Origin: Pseudolabrys sp.
GTDB lineage: Bacteria > Pseudomonadota > Alphaproteobacteria > Rhizobiales > Xanthobacteraceae
NCBI GenBank assembly: GCA_030655215.1
Contig: JAURVZ010000055.1
Location: 1 to 55,810 of the forward strand
Length of the DNA: 55,810 bases
Direction of reading: 5' to 3'
The notes below the pieces were generated by a model. The model did not search any database and had not been told where the DNA came from. It worked only from the letters and a program-made list of their open reading frames with translations. The position numbers and the translations under genes were made by a program. Below, in pieces: positions 47,553 through 55,810 of this stretch. How positions within the stretch are numbered: position 1 is the stretch's first letter; every line of letters begins with the position of its first letter.

Positions 47553-48917
47553 TTGGAACAACGCGAGCGCGAAGACGATGATGGCAACCTGACGCCGCCT
47601 CCGGCGTCGGGCAGCGGCGGCGCGCTTGTCGTCGAGCCGTGGATCAAAAATCCATCGACGCGGCGCGGCGGCGGCCGGAATGTCGCCGACACGCGTACGG
47701 CTGAAGGCCGGCTGGAAGAGGCGATGGGCCTTGCCCGCGCCATCGATCTGGATGTCGAGCAGGGCGTCATCGTCACGCTGCATGAAATCCGGCCTCCGAC
47801 CTATCTCGGCAAGGGCAAGGTCGACGAGATCGCCGGCATCACCAAGAGCCTCGGCACATCCGTGGTCATCATGGATTGCTCGATCTCGCCGGTGCAGCAG
47901 CGCAATCTCGAAAAGGCCTGGAATGCCAAGGTCATCGACCGCACCGGCCTCATTCTCGAGATCTTCGGCAAGCGCGCGCGCACGCGTGAAGGCGCGCTGC
48001 AGGTCGAACACGCCCATCTGACCTATCAGAAGGGCCGCCTGGTTCGCTCCTGGACCCATCTTGAGCGGCAGCGCGGCGGCGTCGGTTTTCTCGGCGGTCC
48101 CGGCGAAACCCAGATCGAATCCGATCGCCGTATGTTGGCCGAGCAGATCCAGCGCATCGAAGCCGAACTTGAGAAGGTCAAGCGCACCCGCAAGCTGCAC
48201 CGTGATGCCCGCAAGAAAACGCCTTATCCGATCGTCGCTTTGGTCGGCTACACCAATGCCGGCAAGTCGACGCTGTTCAACCGCATGACCACGGCCGGCG
48301 TCATGGCGGCCGACATGCTGTTCGCCACGCTGGATCCGACCATGCGGGCGCTCGATTTGCCGCACGGCAATCGCATCATCCTGTCCGATACGGTCGGCTT
48401 TATTTCCGACCTGCCGACCACCTTGGTCGCGGCCTTCCGCGCCACGCTCGAAGAAGTCATCGAGGCCGATGTTATTCTTCACGTCCGCGACCTGTCGCAT
48501 GACGACACCAGTGCGCAGTCACACGATGTCGAGAAGGTGCTGGGCGAGCTCGGCATCGAGCCGAACGATCCGCGCCTGATCGAAGTGTGGAACAAGATCG
48601 ACAAGCTCGATGCCGAAGGGCGCGAGCGCATCATCAATCTGGTCGAACGTGCGCCGGCCGAACGGCGTCCGGTCGCGGTATCGGCGATCAGCGGCGAGGG
48701 ACTCGATCAGCTCATCAAGGCTGTCGAAGACCGCCTGGCGCAGGAGCGCCAGACCATCGATCTGCTGCTCGATCCGTCCGATGGCGCGGGCCTGAGCTGG
48801 CTTTATCGCCACGCCGAAGTGCTTAGCAAAGAGATGGACGCGGAGGGCAAGCTCGCCGTCACTGTCCGCGCCGATCCGGACCACGCCGCGCGCGTGCGGG
48901 CGAAATTCGGCGTCTGA
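47553..48917 (+). CDS. hflX: GTPase HflX
   Basis: Ribosome-associated GTPase that rescues or splits stalled ribosomes, especially under heat stress. 454 residues with a TTG start adjoining the hfq stop (no gap). The N-terminal HflX domain has YLGKGKVDEIAG and the glycine-rich GGVGFLGGPGETQIE. The G domain has GYTNAGKS (G1), FATLDPT (G2), DTVGF (G3) and NKID (G4). The first 45 residues form an acidic and Gly/Arg-rich extension. hfq-hflX is a conserved pair. Confidence 0.96.
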   Translation: MEQREREDDDGNLTPPPASGSGGALVVEPWIKNPSTRRGGGRNVADTRTAEGRLEEAMGLARAIDLDVEQGVIVTLHEIRPPTYLGKGKVDEIAGITKSLGTSVVIMDCSISPVQQRNLEKAWNAKVIDRTGLILEIFGKRARTREGALQVEHAHLTYQKGRLVRSWTHLERQRGGVGFLGGPGETQIESDRRMLAEQIQRIEAELEKVKRTRKLHRDARKKTPYPIVALVGYTNAGKSTLFNRMTTAGVMAADMLFATLDPTMRALDLPHGNRIILSDTVGFISDLPTTLVAAFRATLEEVIEADVILHVRDLSHDDTSAQSHDVEKVLGELGIEPNDPRLIEVWNKIDKLDAEGRERIINLVERAPAERRPVAVSAISGEGLDQLIKAVEDRLAQERQTIDLLLDPSDGAGLSWLYRHAEVLSKEMDAEGKLAVTVRADPDHAARVRAKFGV

Positions 48918-48955
48918 GATTCAAGAATCTAAAGAATATAAGGGGAGAGACGAAC

Positions 48956-49714
48956 GTGGCCTACGCGAATTATCCGAGCCTGAAGGACAAGGTTGTTTTC
49001 ATTTCCGGCGGCGCCAGCGGCATTGGCGAATCCATTGTTCGGCATTTCGCCGAGCAGGGCGCCAAGGTCGGCTTTATCGACATTGCCGACGATGCCGCCA
49101 AGGCGCTGATCGCCGATATCGGGCCGAAGGCCACAGTTCATTATGAGCACTGTGACGTCACCGACATTACCGCGCTGAAAGTCGCGATCGAGAACGTGCG
49201 CAAGGCGCTTGGGCCCATTACCATTCTGGTCAACAACGCCGCGCACGATCAGCGGCACAAGATCGACGATGTCACGCCCGAGTTTTGGGACAACCGTATC
49301 GCCGTCAATGTGCGGCATCAGTTCTTTGCGGCACAAGCTATCTATCCGGACATGAAGGCGGCTGGCGGCGGCGCGATCATCAATTATTCATCGAGCGCCT
49401 GGCTGACCGGCGCTGTCGAACTCGCCGCCTATTCCACGGCCAAGGCCGGCGTGCTGGGTCTCACCAAGTCGCTGGCGCGCGATCTCGGCCCGCACAACAT
49501 CCGCGTCAACGCCATCATTCCCGGCTGGATCATGACGCAACGTCAACTCGATTTGTGGCTGACGCCCGAAGCCGAAAAGAACCTGATGGCGCGGCAGTGC
49601 CTGAAGCACAAGCTGCATCCGGCCGATTGCGCGCGGATGACGTTGTTTCTGGCCTCGGACGATGCGTCCGGCATTACCAGCCAAAACTTCATCGTCGATG
49701 GCGGACGGCTCTAG
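48956..49714 (+). CDS. Short-chain dehydrogenase/reductase
   Basis: A 252-residue classical SDR with a GTG start after AGGGGAGA. The cofactor motif ISGGASGIGES, NNAA at residues 93-96, Ser145-147, and active-site Tyr159/Lys163 in YSTAK are present. Asp42 after the second strand (FIDIAD) favours NAD+. The end ITSQNFIVDGGRL is typical. The substrate is unknown; sugar or polyol dehydrogenases resemble it. Its stop shares CTAG with the opposite FAD monooxygenase gene. Confidence 0.9.
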   Translation: MAYANYPSLKDKVVFISGGASGIGESIVRHFAEQGAKVGFIDIADDAAKALIADIGPKATVHYEHCDVTDITALKVAIENVRKALGPITILVNNAAHDQRHKIDDVTPEFWDNRIAVNVRHQFFAAQAIYPDMKAAGGGAIINYSSSAWLTGAVELAAYSTAKAGVLGLTKSLARDLGPHNIRVNAIIPGWIMTQRQLDLWLTPEAEKNLMARQCLKHKLHPADCARMTLFLASDDASGITSQNFIVDGGRL

Positions 49715-50994
49715 ACGCGGGCTTTCGCGTCCTTCGCAATCGTCGGCAGCGCTCTGTTGAGCTTTTCAATGGCGAAGCCGGCGGCCGACTTGTAGCCGGC
49801 CATGAACGCGGTGCGCTCAGCCGGCGGAATGATGTCGTCGATATTGTCGAATGTACCGCCGCAGCGCTCGTCGACCATGTTCAAAAGACCGAACGGACCG
49901 GCGCCGCGGTTGCGCAAAATGAGCTGCGAAATCGGCCCGCAGAGTTGCGCGTCATAAGCCGCCAGTGCATCCGGCGTCACACCATGCGCGACCATCGCCG
50001 CGCCGAGCACGCGTGCATCGACGACGGCCTGGCTCGCGCCATTCGAACCGGTCGGATACATCGCATGCGCGGCGTCGCCGAGCAGGGCGACAGGACCGTC
50101 CTGCCAGGTCGACACCGGATCGCGGTCGATCATCGGATTTTCAAACGCGCTGTCGGCATCGCTTATCATCGTCGGCACGTCGAGCCAGTCCCAGACCCAA
50201 TCCGCGAAATGATGCGCGAAGTCGGCGGTCGGCACCTGCCGGAACCAGCCGCTCTGCTTCCAGCCGTCGCTGTTATCCAAAGTCACTTCGGCAATCCAGT
50301 TGATCATGGACAGGCCGGTCTTCGGATCCGGCCCAGAGATTGGATAAAATACGACGCGCTGCTTGTGCGTGCCGAGACCGACGAAGGAGGCGCCGCTGCG
50401 GATCGGTTTGCCCTGCGTGGTGCCGCGCCACATGATGGCGCCGCCCCAGTGGATCGGCGGCTGGGCAGGGTGCATCTGCGCCCGCACCGCCGAATGAATG
50501 CCATCGGCGCCGATCAGCAATGCGCCGTTGTTTTCGGACGTTGCGCCATCGGCGGCTTCGATCTGCGCCGTCACGCTATTTGCGGTCTTGGCGTAACCGG
50601 TGACACGCTGGCCGAGCTTCACCGCATCCGCGCCGATGCGTTCGACCACCTTGTTGTACAGCATCATGTGCAGCTGGCCGCGATGCGCCGAATATTGCGG
50701 CCAATGATAACCGGCGAGTTCGCCGCGGGGCTCGGCATAAATATCGTTGCCGTTGAGGCCGACGAGGGCCCATTCCCGCGCCGGCAAGCCAATGCCGTCG
50801 AGATCTGATTGCGTGATGCCGAGGTCGTAAAGTTCGCGCACGGCATTGGGCTGCAGATTGATGCCGACGCCAAGCGGCCGCATCTCGCGTACGGCTTCAT
50901 AGACGACACACGGCACGCCGATCTGGTGCAGCGTCAGCGCCGTCGCCAGGCCGCCAATGCCGCCGCCGGCGATGATCACGTTATTGGTCGTCAC
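49711..50994 (-). CDS. FAD-dependent monooxygenase (UbiH/PhzS-like)
   Basis: A 427-residue group A flavoprotein hydroxylase. The Rossmann motif IIAGGGIGGLATALTLH is at the N-terminus, GADGIHSAVRAQM is the DG motif, and LLGDAAHAMYPTGSNGASQAV is the GD motif. PTGSNGASQ is seen in aromatic hydroxylases and PhzS-type enzymes. The substrate is probably an aromatic ring, which is inference. The GTG start overlaps the mazG stop (GTGA). An upstream in-frame start would lie within mazG and is less likely. Confidence 0.88.
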   Translation of the reverse strand: MTTNNVIIAGGGIGGLATALTLHQIGVPCVVYEAVREMRPLGVGINLQPNAVRELYDLGITQSDLDGIGLPAREWALVGLNGNDIYAEPRGELAGYHWPQYSAHRGQLHMMLYNKVVERIGADAVKLGQRVTGYAKTANSVTAQIEAADGATSENNGALLIGADGIHSAVRAQMHPAQPPIHWGGAIMWRGTTQGKPIRSGASFVGLGTHKQRVVFYPISGPDPKTGLSMINWIAEVTLDNSDGWKQSGWFRQVPTADFAHHFADWVWDWLDVPTMISDADSAFENPMIDRDPVSTWQDGPVALLGDAAHAMYPTGSNGASQAVVDARVLGAAMVAHGVTPDALAAYDAQLCGPISQLILRNRGAGPFGLLNMVDERCGGTFDNIDDIIPPAERTAFMAGYKSAAGFAIEKLNRALPTIAKDAKARV

Positions 50995-51809
50995 AGCTTT
51001 TTCTCGTCCGCTTTCGCCTGGTCCCACAGCGCGTCCATCTCGGCCAATGTTGCGTCCTTAGGGCCTTTGCCCAGTTTGCTCAAGGCGCGCTCGACCGACT
51101 GGAAACGGCGCTCGAATTTCGCATTGGTGGCGCGCAGGATGCTTTCCGGGTCGGCGCTCAAATGGCGCGCGAGGTTGACCACCGCGAACAACAGATCGCC
51201 GACCTCGGCAGCGGCCTTGCTCTTGTCGGCACGATCCAACTCAGCCTCGATCTCGTCGGCTTCCTCGCGGATTTTCGCCAGTACGGCGCGCGGGTCATTC
51301 CAGTCGAAACCGACGCGGCCGGCTTTTTCCTGCAGCTTCAAAGCGCGGGTCAAAGCCGGCATGGCCACAGGCACGCCGTCGAGCGCGCTGGATGGATTAT
51401 TTGCGGGCGAGGCGGCCTCACCGCGGCTAGCCTTTTCCTGCGCTTTGATCTGCTCCCACATGCCCTTGGCCGCAGTCGCGGTATTGCCATCGGCGTCGGC
51501 AAAAACGTGAGGATGCCGCCGGATCATTTTTGACGTCACGGCGTCGACGACACCGCCGAAATCGAAGGCGCCTTGTTCCTCGGCCATGCGGGCGTGGAAT
51601 ACGACCTGGAGCAGCAGGTCGCCGAGCTCGTCACGCAGCTCGCCAAGATCGCCACGCTGGATGGCGTCGACGACCTCGTAGGCTTCCTCGATCGTGTACG
51701 GGGCAATGGTCTCGAAGCTCTGCTCAAGGTCCCACGGACAGCCGGTGCCGGGCGTGCGCAAAGCCGCCATGATCTCGATGAGCCGGCTGATATCGCGGGA
51801 CGGTTTCAT
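50991..51809 (-). CDS. mazG: Nucleoside triphosphate pyrophosphohydrolase MazG
   Basis: Removes abnormal nucleoside triphosphates by releasing pyrophosphate. 272 residues with tandem MazG domains: GCPWDLEQSFETIAPYTIEEAYEVVDAI and ELRDELGDLLLQVVFHA in the first, and EEADEIEAEL with EVGDLLFAVVNLARH in the second. The metal-binding EExxE-12-ExxD pattern is visible in both. The adjoining FAD monooxygenase starts within its stop codon. Confidence 0.96.
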   Translation of the reverse strand: MKPSRDISRLIEIMAALRTPGTGCPWDLEQSFETIAPYTIEEAYEVVDAIQRGDLGELRDELGDLLLQVVFHARMAEEQGAFDFGGVVDAVTSKMIRRHPHVFADADGNTATAAKGMWEQIKAQEKASRGEAASPANNPSSALDGVPVAMPALTRALKLQEKAGRVGFDWNDPRAVLAKIREEADEIEAELDRADKSKAAAEVGDLLFAVVNLARHLSADPESILRATNAKFERRFQSVERALSKLGKGPKDATLAEMDALWDQAKADEKKL

Positions 51810-52159
51810 CGGCGTTTCATGGGCCAGGAACGCGCCGATAGTCCAGATTTATCCAAAGGTCTGGCCAGCCGCGGCGCAGCTATCTAATTCGCATAAGACA
51901 TATTATGGAATATATTGGCATGGGTAGTATGACTTCGTGCCGAAGTGTGGATGTTTTCCCCAAAGCTATCAACCGCATATCCACATAGCAATGGATACAT
52001 AAAATGATTGTTATTCAGCTGCTTATGAAAGTTATTAAATCTACGGCATTAACTTTGTTACAAAGCCGCTAGCTCGCCTCATAATACCACACGTGCATAA
52101 ATTGCAGTGGGGAATAGTTCGCGTGCGGCAGACGCCGGCGCTTATTGGGGGCGAATGTC
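51810..52159. other. AT-rich 350-base gap upstream of a lipoprotein gene
   Basis: From about 51888 to 52125 the sequence is clearly richer in A and T than everything else in the window. It includes runs such as ACATATTATGGAATATATTG and AAGTTATTAAATCTACGG. I find no RNA gene, no repeat shared with other gaps and no convincing coding region. A perfect CTTTGT-T-ACAAAG palindrome at 52053-52065 lies ahead of CATAAT (52080-52085), so a promoter is likely here. Confidence 0.6.
52053..52085 (+). promoter_or_regulatory. Possible promoter with CTTTGTTACAAAG palindrome
   Basis: CATAAT (5 of 6 to the -10 consensus) is preceded by TTACAA at a 16-base spacing or TTGTTA at 19. The 13-base palindrome covers the -35 side and could be an operator. 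It lies about 75 bases before the lipoprotein start. Weak, by pattern only. Confidence 0.3.
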
Positions 52160-52930
52160 ATGCGTCAGGCTGCGCGTACACGGCTGCCGTTGAAGGCTGC
52201 CGTTCTGGTTGGTTTCGCGGCCCTCGCCGCTGGTTGCGATAGCACGATCCATAAGCAATCGAATATCGGCGGAGTCGATACCCTTGCGCTGGACGCCAAG
52301 CAACGCATGGTTTTCGTTGGGGATCGTCAAGCCGGGCACGGCGAGCGCATCACCTGTACCGAGCCGATGCCGGATGCTCTGGTTGCTCGCGCCGCAGTGC
52401 TGTCTGCCAGTGGAAACGCAAATTTGGCCGGCGGCACGCCGGTTGGCGGCAACGTGTCGGGCGGCTCGGCGGAAAGCGCCGCTTCGATCGGTTTTCGCAA
52501 CGAATCGGTTCAGATGTTGCGCGACGGCTATTATCGCCTGTGCGAAGCATACATGAACGGCGCCCTCAGCAAGTTTCAGTACCAGAGCATGATCATGAAC
52601 GCAGACACGTTCATGGCAGTGATCTCGGCACTGCAGACCTTAGGAAATGCTCCAGTGGCGCAAAACCTAGCGCTGCAGGCTGGCAGCCTGACGGTGACAA
52701 CGCAACCCGCCGGTACGCCCGGTGCGCCAGCGGCCGGGCAAGCGACTGGCGTATTCCAGCCGCCGGCGGCGACGCCTCCAGCTAATCCAAGCCGTGATAA
52801 GGGCGCTGTTGTCGCCGGCCAAATCGTCCGCGATTATTTGGCTTACCGCAGGTGGCTGTCAGTCCAGCTTTTCACTGCTGAACAACAGGAACGAAAAGAC
52901 AAGATGCGGCAGCACCGGAACATTCACTAG
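52160..52930 (+). CDS. Predicted lipoprotein of unknown function
   Basis: A 256-residue protein not assigned to a characterised family. A signal sequence ends in the lipobox LAAGC with Cys26 as the lipidation site. The next residues (DST) do not include Asp at +2 alone as a clear inner-membrane retention signal in this group, so the final membrane is unsure. A Gly/Ser-rich stretch (about 90-105) leads to a conserved-looking block FRNESVQMLRDGYYRLCEAY with further helix to about residue 155, then a Pro/Ala/Gly linker and a basic C-terminus. An in-frame TTG five codons upstream is an alternative start. It stands alone after the AT-rich gap. Confidence 0.75.
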   Translation: MRQAARTRLPLKAAVLVGFAALAAGCDSTIHKQSNIGGVDTLALDAKQRMVFVGDRQAGHGERITCTEPMPDALVARAAVLSASGNANLAGGTPVGGNVSGGSAESAASIGFRNESVQMLRDGYYRLCEAYMNGALSKFQYQSMIMNADTFMAVISALQTLGNAPVAQNLALQAGSLTVTTQPAGTPGAPAAGQATGVFQPPAATPPANPSRDKGAVVAGQIVRDYLAYRRWLSVQLFTAEQQERKDKMRQHRNIH

Positions 52931-53736
52931 ATGGCATCGGCGTCCGTGGCGAACTGCATCCCATCAAACCCCGGCTCAATGCCCGCCGGCAGCGTCTTCT
53001 TGAGCGTCTGGTAGTCCAGATCCGTGTGCATGTCGGTCAGGATGGCGCGCTTCGGTTTGATCCGGCCGATCCAGTCCAGCGACTCCTCGAGATTGAAATG
53101 GCTCGGATGCGGCGCCTTGCGCAGCGCATCGACGATCCAGACATCGAGCCCGGCAAGCGCCGCGACGCTTTCCTCGGGCAGCCGTTTTAAGTCCGTGGAG
53201 TAGGCCACATTGCCGAAGCGGAAACCGAGCGAGGCGATCTCGCCATGGTCTTGCAGGATCGGCAGAATCGAGAGGGGGCCTCCCTCCCCTTGAACCGTGA
53301 TCGGCATGCCGGCCACCAGCCGGTGCTCGAGCAGGATCGGCGGATAGGTGCTGTTCGGCGGCGTTCTGAAGCAATAATCGAAGCGGGCGCGCAGCGAGAC
53401 CGATGTCGGCTCATCGAGCCATATATCGACCTGGCGGCGCTTCTTGACGAACAGCGGCCGCAGATCGTCGAGGCCGTGCGTATGGTCGGCGTGCTCATGC
53501 GTGATCAGCACGGCATCGATCCAGTCGACATTGGCGTCGATCAGTTGCTCGCGGAGATCCGGACCGGCATCGATCAGAACGCGCGTGACGCCCTCGGGCC
53601 CGGTCTGCTCGACCAGCAGCGCGCATCGGCGGCGGCGGTTCTTCGGTTCGTTCGGGTCGCAATCGCCCCAGCCAAGCGCCACGCGCGGCACGCCCATGGA
53701 CGAGCCGCAACCAAGGATCGTGAATTTCAGGCTCAT
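52927..53736 (-). CDS. MBL-fold metal-dependent hydrolase (PhnP-like)
   Basis: A 269-residue metallo-beta-lactamase-fold phosphodiesterase-type enzyme. It opens with FTILGCGSSMGVPR, the PhnP-group glycine turn. His80, His82, Asp84 and His85 form THEHADH. Asp in YSTDLKRLP and a later His in DALRKAPHPSHF and DMHTD complete the dinuclear site. PhnP itself cleaves cyclic ribose phosphates, but there is no phn gene here. Its start overlaps the tatD stop (ATGA), so metG-tatD-MBL read as one unit. Confidence 0.9.
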   Translation of the reverse strand: MSLKFTILGCGSSMGVPRVALGWGDCDPNEPKNRRRRCALLVEQTGPEGVTRVLIDAGPDLREQLIDANVDWIDAVLITHEHADHTHGLDDLRPLFVKKRRQVDIWLDEPTSVSLRARFDYCFRTPPNSTYPPILLEHRLVAGMPITVQGEGGPLSILPILQDHGEIASLGFRFGNVAYSTDLKRLPEESVAALAGLDVWIVDALRKAPHPSHFNLEESLDWIGRIKPKRAILTDMHTDLDYQTLKKTLPAGIEPGFDGMQFATDADAI

Positions 53737-54527
53737 GCCGCCGCTGCCAGTGTGCGCGGCACTTTCGAGAACAGCCGGAAGAAGTTTTCCGTGGTCTGAC
53801 GGGCGATTTCCGCGTCGGAGACGCCGCGCAGCTGCGCCAGCATTTTGGCGGTCTCGACGACGTAAGACGGCTCATTGCGCTTGCCGCGATAGGGCAGCGG
53901 CGCCAGATAAGGCGCGTCGGTTTCGACCAGCACGCGGTCGGCCGGCAGGTCCTTGGCGATGTCGCGCAGATCCTGGCCGTTCTTGAAGGTGAGGATGCCC
54001 GTGAAGCCGATATAGAGGCCGAGTTCGATCGCCTTGAAGGCGAGGTCGCGGCCACCGGTGTAACAGTGCAGAACAGCCGGGAAGGCGCCCTTCCCGGTTT
54101 CCTCGATGAGTATCCGCGCCATGTCGTCGTCCGCCTGCCGGGCATGGATGACCAGCGGCAGGCCGGTTTCACGCGCTGCGGCGATGTGCTGGCGGAAGCC
54201 CTGCTCCTGGGCGTCGCGCGGGCTCATGTCGTAATGATAATCAAGGCCAGCCTCGCCTAGCGCGACGACTTTCGGGTGATTTGTCAGCGCCACCAACGCC
54301 GCGGCATCGATATCAAGCTCTTCATGGGCATTGTGCGGATGGGTCCCGACCGAGCAGAAAATTTCCGGGTATTTTTCAGCAATCGCAAGGATTTGCCCGT
54401 GCTTCTTCACCCTTGTTGAGATCGACACAATGCGGCTAATGCCGGCGGCGCGGGCGCGCTCGATCACCGCGTCCAGCTCAGGCGCGAAGTCCGGGAAATC
54501 GAGGTGGCAATGGCTGTCGACCAGCAT
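53733..54527 (-). CDS. tatD: TatD-family metal-dependent hydrolase (DNase)
   Basis: A 264-residue TIM-barrel enzyme with magnesium-dependent nuclease activity in characterised relatives. Metal ligands are His6 and His8 in DSHCHLDF, Glu in LGEAGLDYHYD, His in LVIHARQADDD, His in VLHCYTGG, and Asp in VETDAPYLAPLP. The ATG shares a base with the metG stop (TGATG). The metG-tatD-MBL order is common in alphaproteobacteria. Confidence 0.95.
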   Translation of the reverse strand: MLVDSHCHLDFPDFAPELDAVIERARAAGISRIVSISTRVKKHGQILAIAEKYPEIFCSVGTHPHNAHEELDIDAAALVALTNHPKVVALGEAGLDYHYDMSPRDAQEQGFRQHIAAARETGLPLVIHARQADDDMARILIEETGKGAFPAVLHCYTGGRDLAFKAIELGLYIGFTGILTFKNGQDLRDIAKDLPADRVLVETDAPYLAPLPYRGKRNEPSYVVETAKMLAQLRGVSDAEIARQTTENFFRLFSKVPRTLAAAA

Positions 54528-55810
54528 CAAGCACCCGGCTCCGCTGGCTTCTTCGGCTGTTTTGGCTGCTTCTTCGGCTTCGGCTCAGGAGCGGGCCCGG
54601 CTTCCGCCTCCGGCTCTACATAGCGCGGGAACACGCCCTGCGGCGCCGGCAATTGGCGGCCGTGCGGCAGCCTTTGGCCTGCCCCGAGCGCGTCGAAGCC
54701 ACGTTCGTCGGCGCTGACGGCGAGCAGGTCGAGCAGCTTGCCGGTGGACGTCGGCATCACCGGCTGCGCCAGGATCGCAACCTGCCGGATCACCTCCGCC
54801 GTGACGTAGAGGATGGTCCCCTGCCGCGCCGGATCGGTCTTGGCCTTGGCCCAGGGCTGCTCGGAGGCGAAATAGCGGTTGGCGTCGGCCACCACGGACC
54901 ACACCGCATTCAGTACCTGATGCAGCTGCTGCGTCTTCATGTGCTCGCGCGCCACGCCCATCATCGCATCGGCCGCGGCCAGAATGGTCTGGTCCTCAGC
55001 GGTGAACTCACCCGGCTGCGGCAGCACGCCGCCGAACGCCTTGGCGACCATGGACAGCGAGCGCTGCGCCAGATTGCCAAGATCGTTGGCGAGATCGGCA
55101 TTGATACGGTTGGCGATCGCCTCATAGCTGTAATTGCCATCCTGGCCGAACGGCACCTCGCGCAGGAAGAAATAGCGCAGCTGGTCGACGCCAAAGGTCT
55201 CGGCCAAGGTGAACGGGTCTACCACATTGCCGACCGACTTCGACATCTTCTCACCGCGGTTGAACAGGAAGCCGTGCGAGAAAATCCGCTTCGGCACGGC
55301 AACGCCCGCCGACATCAAAAACGCCGGCCAGTAGACCGCGTGAAAGCGCACGATGTCCTTGCCGATAACGTGCAAGGCCGCCGGCCAGTAGCGCTTGAAT
55401 TTCTCGCTCGAGTCGTTGGGAAAGCCGACGCCGGTGATGTAATTGGTTAGCGCATCGACCCAGACATACATGATGTGCTTGGGATTGCCGGGCACCGGAA
55501 TGCCCCAGTCGAAGGTGGTGCGCGACAGCGACAGATCCTTCAGCCCGCCTTTGACGAAGCTCGCCACTTCGTTGAGCCGCTCCTTCGGCAGCACGAAGTC
55601 GGGCACGTCGGCATAGAGCTTTAAAAGCTTGTCCTGATAGGCCGACAGCTTGAAGAAGTAGCTCTCCTCCTCGACCCACTCGACCGGCGTGCCGGTCTTG
55701 GTCGCGAGGCGCACCTTGTGCTCGTTCACATGCGTTTCGTCCTCGGCGTTATTGGCCTCGTCGCGCACCGAGTACCAGCCGGCATAATTGTCGAGGTAGA
55801 TGTCGCCGTT
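54527..55810 (-). CDS. metG: Methionyl-tRNA synthetase (partial, N-terminal part beyond the window)
   Basis: The C-terminal 427 residues of MetG; the frame is open to the window edge, so the N-terminal catalytic part is missing. The visible part starts at the GWYSVRDEA region of the connective domain, then has [36 protein letters not shown], the KMSKS loop in [11 protein letters not shown], and the anticodon-binding helical domain. The C-terminus ends in a Lys/Pro/Glu-rich tail ([15 protein letters not shown]) instead of the OB-fold tRNA-binding domain found in E. coli MetG. Confidence 0.95.
   Translation of the reverse strand, partial: NGDIYLDNYAGWYSVRDEANNAEDETHVNEHKVRLATKTGTPVEWVEEESYFFKLSAYQDKLLKLYADVPDFVLPKERLNEVASFVKGGLKDLSLSRTTFDWGIPVPGNPKHIMYVWVDALTNYITGVGFPNDSSEKFKRYWPAALHVIGKDIVRFHAVYWPAFLMSAGVAVPKRIFSHGFLFNRGEKMSKSVGNVVDPFTLAETFGVDQLRYFFLREVPFGQDGNYSYEAIANRINADLANDLGNLAQRSLSMVAKAFGGVLPQPGEFTAEDQTILAAADAMMGVAREHMKTQQLHQVLNAVWSVVADANRYFASEQPWAKAKTDPARQGTILYVTAEVIRQVAILAQPVMPTSTGKLLDLLAVSADERGFDALGAGQRLPHGRQLPAPQGVFPRYVEPEAEAGPAPEPKPKKQPKQPKKPAEPGA

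Noticed and set aside
51905..51988. A 27-codon open frame in the AT-rich gap
   Set aside because: It has no ribosome binding site, no recognisable composition or motif, and such short frames are expected by chance.
52035..52053. TTAA...TTAAC resembling a CtrA box upstream of the lipoprotein gene
   Set aside because: The half-sites are 10 bases apart, not the 7 required by the CtrA consensus.

Overview
This window is GC-rich chromosomal DNA from an alphaproteobacterium. It is most likely from the Hyphomicrobiales (Bradyrhizobiaceae/Xanthobacteraceae side). Support comes from the fused ispDF gene, the lipoylated PdhB, dusB-ntrBC next to ntrYX, the run ntrX-aminotransferase-hfq-hflX, a LexA operator of the form GTTC-N7-GTTC, and intergenic palindromes of the kind common in that group. 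Genes are densely packed and almost all are housekeeping. I see no rRNA, tRNA, CRISPR array, transposase, integrase or phage gene.

Layout. (1) 1-12 kb: comEC faces lexA. Then a long leftward run holds moeA, moaC, trpC, trpD, trpG, a His-rich cupin gene, trpE and ppiD. (2) 12-22 kb: mostly rightward tpiA, secG, pyrG, a VOC protein, kdsA, an MFS transporter, eno, a 2-oxoglutarate/Fe(II) oxygenase and ftsB, with leftward aqpZ and queF. (3) 22-32 kb: the pyruvate dehydrogenase cluster pdhA-pdhB-pdhC-lpdA, interrupted by a tripartite-tricarboxylate-type binding protein. It is followed by a small secreted VHL-beta-domain protein, a Tat-exported amidohydrolase and lipA, so lipoate synthesis lies beside two lipoyl-bearing proteins. 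(4) 32-37 kb: a RatA/Coq10-like protein, a catalase-like heme protein and an FUSC membrane protein. Opposite them is a tightly overlapping leftward set, ispDF-cinA-tspO-yqaA. (5) 37-49 kb: nitrogen regulation (dusB-ntrB-ntrC, ntrY-ntrX) with a luciferase-like oxidoreductase between the two sensor pairs, then a D-amino-acid-type aminotransferase, hfq and hflX. (6) 49-55.8 kb: an SDR, an FAD monooxygenase with mazG, an AT-rich gap with an orphan lipoprotein, then an MBL-fold hydrolase, tatD and metG, which runs off the right edge.

Two patterns stand out. Several different imperfect palindromes of about 80-130 bp occupy gene gaps. Three genes that break up otherwise conserved operons (cupin in trp, binding protein in pdh, luciferase-like enzyme in ntr) each have palindromic DNA on both sides. 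The most interesting single gene is the secreted VHL-like protein at 28866-29210. It aligns without gaps to the hydroxyproline pocket of human VHL, with four of five pocket residues identical and the fifth a Ser-to-Thr change. An uncharacterised 2OG/Fe(II) oxygenase lies about 7 kb upstream. A functional link between the two is speculative, because they appear to be in different compartments.
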